The position numbers and the translations under genes are program-made. Positions 61,405-64,000 of a DNA stretch of 64,000 nt are shown one piece after another. Numbering within the stretch: position 1 is the first letter of the stretch; each line of letters starts with the position of its first letter. The notes beneath the pieces were generated by a model that saw only the letters and a program-made list of their open reading frames with translations, did not search any database and had not been told where the DNA came from. Source of the DNA: Azorinus chamasolen (lineage: Eukaryota; Mollusca; Bivalvia; Cardiida; Solecurtidae); NCBI GenBank assembly GCA_963576725.1, contig OY755241.1, forward strand, positions 558,001-622,000, in the 5' to 3' direction.

Positions 61405-61918
61405 CGTGTAACTAATAGTATTGATTTCAGATACGATGTTTGGTTTCTGATCCATATCTTCAAAACCAATTAAGCTTTTTTTAAGTTTTTAGACAATATG
61501 TAAATACATCAAATATGTCAAAAACTGCGAAAAAAGCATTTCCGGAATTTTGTCAGATGCCATGTTCTGGTGTTCAACAAACGAAGTCACACCTGAGAAT
61601 CTGAAGTGATAAAATCAGCTCACACTAACAATCGTACCATTAACGCCAAAACAGTGCATTTTATCACAGAAATAAATATGTTAACAAGAAATAAATTATT
61701 TTCAACAACTGAATAATTAGATCAAGCAACTACATGTAGTAAGAATAATGTTACAATTGCTAATAGGTTTACCTTTGAATAGTAACTTGCGGTCACGGTC
61801 AGGCCATCGGGAACCTGATGCTGTAGAAGCATGCCGTTCCGGTCCATGAAAACCATGAACATGTGTTTCTCGCCGCTTTTCTGCGCTCGTAAATTGTTTC
61901 CATTTCAGATTATCGAAT

Positions 61919-62156
61919 AGTTTAATCCTTTACTCCATGATATTTATGCAAGAAATAATGATGTCATGAATATTAGTTAACTTTTTATATAATGGCACTA
62001 TATATGAACAAGGGAATTTTATCCTAACATCATTGGTAGAATTATAATCTTGTTTCATTAGCAAATAGAGCAGACCCTGATATGACGGTTCCTACAGGAG
62101 CCGTCTGATCTGGTTCTACTTTGCAAAGGCGTAGAAATGCGTATTTATGGAGTAAA
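61919..62156. repeat. Palindromic element H, complete (unit C)
   Basis: Ends TTTAATCCTTTACTCCATG and GCGTATTTATGGAGTAAA. It shows the intact right end that is replaced by the 54-bp array in unit B. Confidence 0.75.
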
Positions 62157-62260
62157 TTGATATCTCAGGGGGGGGGGGAGTCAGACTACTGGACGACTCA
62201 TTGAACCCAAACTCTTTGAAAAGGTCATTTAAAATTGGCCCATAGTGTTGAAAGATATAC
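62157..62260. repeat. Spacer repeated at 63512-63620
   Basis: GACTACTGGACGACTCATTG and AATTGGCCCATAGTGTTGAA occur here and again about 1.36 kb later, each time just ahead of a block of 42-bp repeats. Spacer plus array is thus itself duplicated. Confidence 0.8.
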
Positions 62261-63505
62261 AATTAGGTACAGCATGTAACCCTATGTGCTCACAACTACA
62301 ATAAAGATGTACAGCATATAACCCTCTGTGCTCACAACTACAATAAAGAGGTACAGCATATAACCCTATGTGCTCACAACTAGGGACAGCATATAACTTA
62401 ATGTTTACAATTAGGTCCAGCATATAACCCTATGTGCTCACAATTAAAATAAAGAGGTACAGCATATAACATTATGTGCTCACAACTATGTACAGTACGA
62501 AACCATATGTGCTCACAACTACAATAAAGAGGTACAGCATATAACCCTATGTGCTCACAACTATGCACAGCACGAAACCTTGTGTGCTCACAACTACAAA
62601 AAAGAGATACAGCATGTAACCATATGTGCTCACAACTACAATAAATAGGTACAGCCTGTAACCCAATGTGCTCACAACTACAATAAAGAGATACAGCATG
62701 CAACCATATGTGCTCACAACTACAAAAAAGATGTACAGCATGTAACCCTATGTGCTCACAACTACAATAAAAAGGTACATCATATAGCCATATGTGCTCA
62801 CAACTAGGGACAGCATATAACTTAATGTTTACAATTAGGTCCAGCATATAACCCTATGTGCTCACAATTAAAATAAAGAGGTACAGCATATAACATTATG
62901 TGCTCACAACTATGTACAGTACGAAACCATATGTGCTCACAACTACAATAAAGAGGTACAGCATATAACCCTATGTGCTCACAACTATGCACAGCACGAA
63001 ACCTTGTGTGCTCACAACTACAAAAAAGAGATACAGCATGTAACCATATGTGCTCACAACTACAATAAATAGGTACAGCCTGTAACCCAATGTGCTCACA
63101 ACTACAATAAAGAGATACAGCATGCAACCATATGTGCTCACAACTACAAAAAAGATGTACAGCATGTAACCCTATGTGCTCACAACTACAATAAAAAGGT
63201 ACATCATATAGCCATATGTGCTCACAACTAATAAAAGAGATACTGCATGCAACCCTATGTGCTCACAACTAGGTACAGCATGTAACTATGTGCTCACACT
63301 ACAATAAAGAGGTACAATATGTAACTCAATGTGCTCACAACTACAATTAAGAGATACAGCATGTAATCCTATGTGCTCACAACTACAATAAAGAGGTACA
63401 ACACATGTCTATATGTGCTCACAACTATGTACAGCATGTAACCCTATGTGCTCACAACTAGGTACATCATATAGCTCAATGTGCTCACAACTACAAAAAA
63501 AGATA
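62260..63505. repeat. 42-bp tandem array, first block (unit C)
   Basis: Diverged head-to-tail copies of a 42-base unit containing CCCTATGTGCTCACAACTAC and AATAAAGAGGTACAGCATAT, with some shortened units. Minus-strand open frames with CEHIGLYAVPLYCS-like repeats are by-products. A 424-bp segment starting at 62383 is repeated almost exactly from 62807, a higher-order duplication. Confidence 0.9.
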
Positions 63506-63620
63506 CGGCATGGAGTAAATTGATAACTCAGGGGAAGTCAGATTACTGGACGACTCATTGAACCCAAACTGTTTGAAAAGGTCATATAAAATTGGCCCAT
63601 AGTGTTGAAAGATATACAAT

Positions 63621-64000
63621 TAGATACAGCATGTAACCCTTTGTGCTCACAACTACAATAAAGAGATACTGCATGTAACCCTATGTGCTCTCAACGACAA
63701 TAAAGATGTACAGCATATAGCCCTCTGTGCTCACAACTACAATTAAGAGGTACAGCATATAACTATATGTGCTCACAGCTACAATAAAGAGGTACAGCAT
63801 ATAACCCTATGTGCTCACAATTAGGTACAGCATGTAACCCTATGTGCACATAACTACAATAAAGAGGTACAACATATAACCCGATGTGCTCACAATTAGG
63901 TCCAGCATATAACCCTATGTGCTCACAACTAAAAAAGAGGTACATCATATAACCCTATGTGCTCACAACTATGCACAGCACGAAACACTATGTGCTCACA
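63621..64000. repeat. 42-bp tandem array, second block, cut by window end
   Basis: Same 42-base unit after the repeated spacer. The array continues to the last base, so its full size is unknown. Confidence 0.9.

Larger units (their letters stand above)
50267..64000. repeat. Segmental duplication unit C (incomplete)
   Basis: Third copy, cut by the window end. It follows unit B closely to about 62156, then departs. Unit B continues into the 54-bp array, whereas unit C completes a palindromic element and enters a 42-bp tandem array. Whether a right block follows beyond the window cannot be seen. Confidence 0.85.

Noticed and set aside
62229..63165. Minus-strand repeat proteins (CEHIGLYAVPLYCS-like)
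   Set aside because: Translations of the 42-bp tandem array, with no start context and decayed units.

Overview
The window is eukaryotic and very probably from a bivalve mollusc. It is AT-rich and intron-bearing, with a TATA box, GT-AG introns and AATAAA signals. It is dense in short palindromic elements, tandem repeats and dispersed repeats, and it holds a Ty3/gypsy fragment. Several dispersed repeats (the TG-rich element with a CCGGTTT palindrome near 16.15 kb, and the GGTCA/TGACC array near 22.5 kb) look like types I associate with molluscan genomes. That assignment rests on recognition only, not a search, and no species is named. No prokaryotic gene organisation is present, and nearly all open frames here are chance or repeat-driven.

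Layout. The window is a tandem segmental duplication: unit A (1-23720), unit B (23721-50266) and unit C (50267 to the window end, incomplete). Each unit has a gene-bearing left block and a repeat-rich right block. Left blocks B and C are almost identical while left block A is visibly diverged. Right blocks A and B are almost identical. Unit B alone carries a 2.66 kb 5'-truncated gypsy insertion (42899-45561) and a 1.1 kb deletion at 25370/25371. Unit C leaves the shared pattern at about 62157 and runs into a 42-bp tandem array not seen in A or B.

Genes. Each left block holds one copy of a four-exon gene for a small secreted protein that I do not recognise. It has a signal peptide, a short cysteine-containing region and a Ser/Gly/Ala/Asp tail of 7-residue repeats. 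Copies B (26455-30175) and C (54124-57872) are intact, at a predicted 174 residues each. Copy A (3749-7439) has a +1 frameshift in an A8 run of exon 2 and almost no tail repeats. Each right block also holds an orphan copy of the last exon plus 3'UTR (17883-17935 and 41756-41808), phase-compatible with the exon 3 donor upstream. The only other substantial coding sequence is the integrase part of the gypsy fragment.

Repeats explain most of the rest. One dispersed ~270-bp family ('E') has produced two unrelated arrays: a 54-bp minisatellite (29 copies in A, 14 in B) and a 15-bp minisatellite (about 30 copies in B, 5 in C). A palindromic ~230-bp family ('H') and a ~200-bp TA-flanked MITE family recur throughout, including in the gene's introns and just after its polyadenylation signal.
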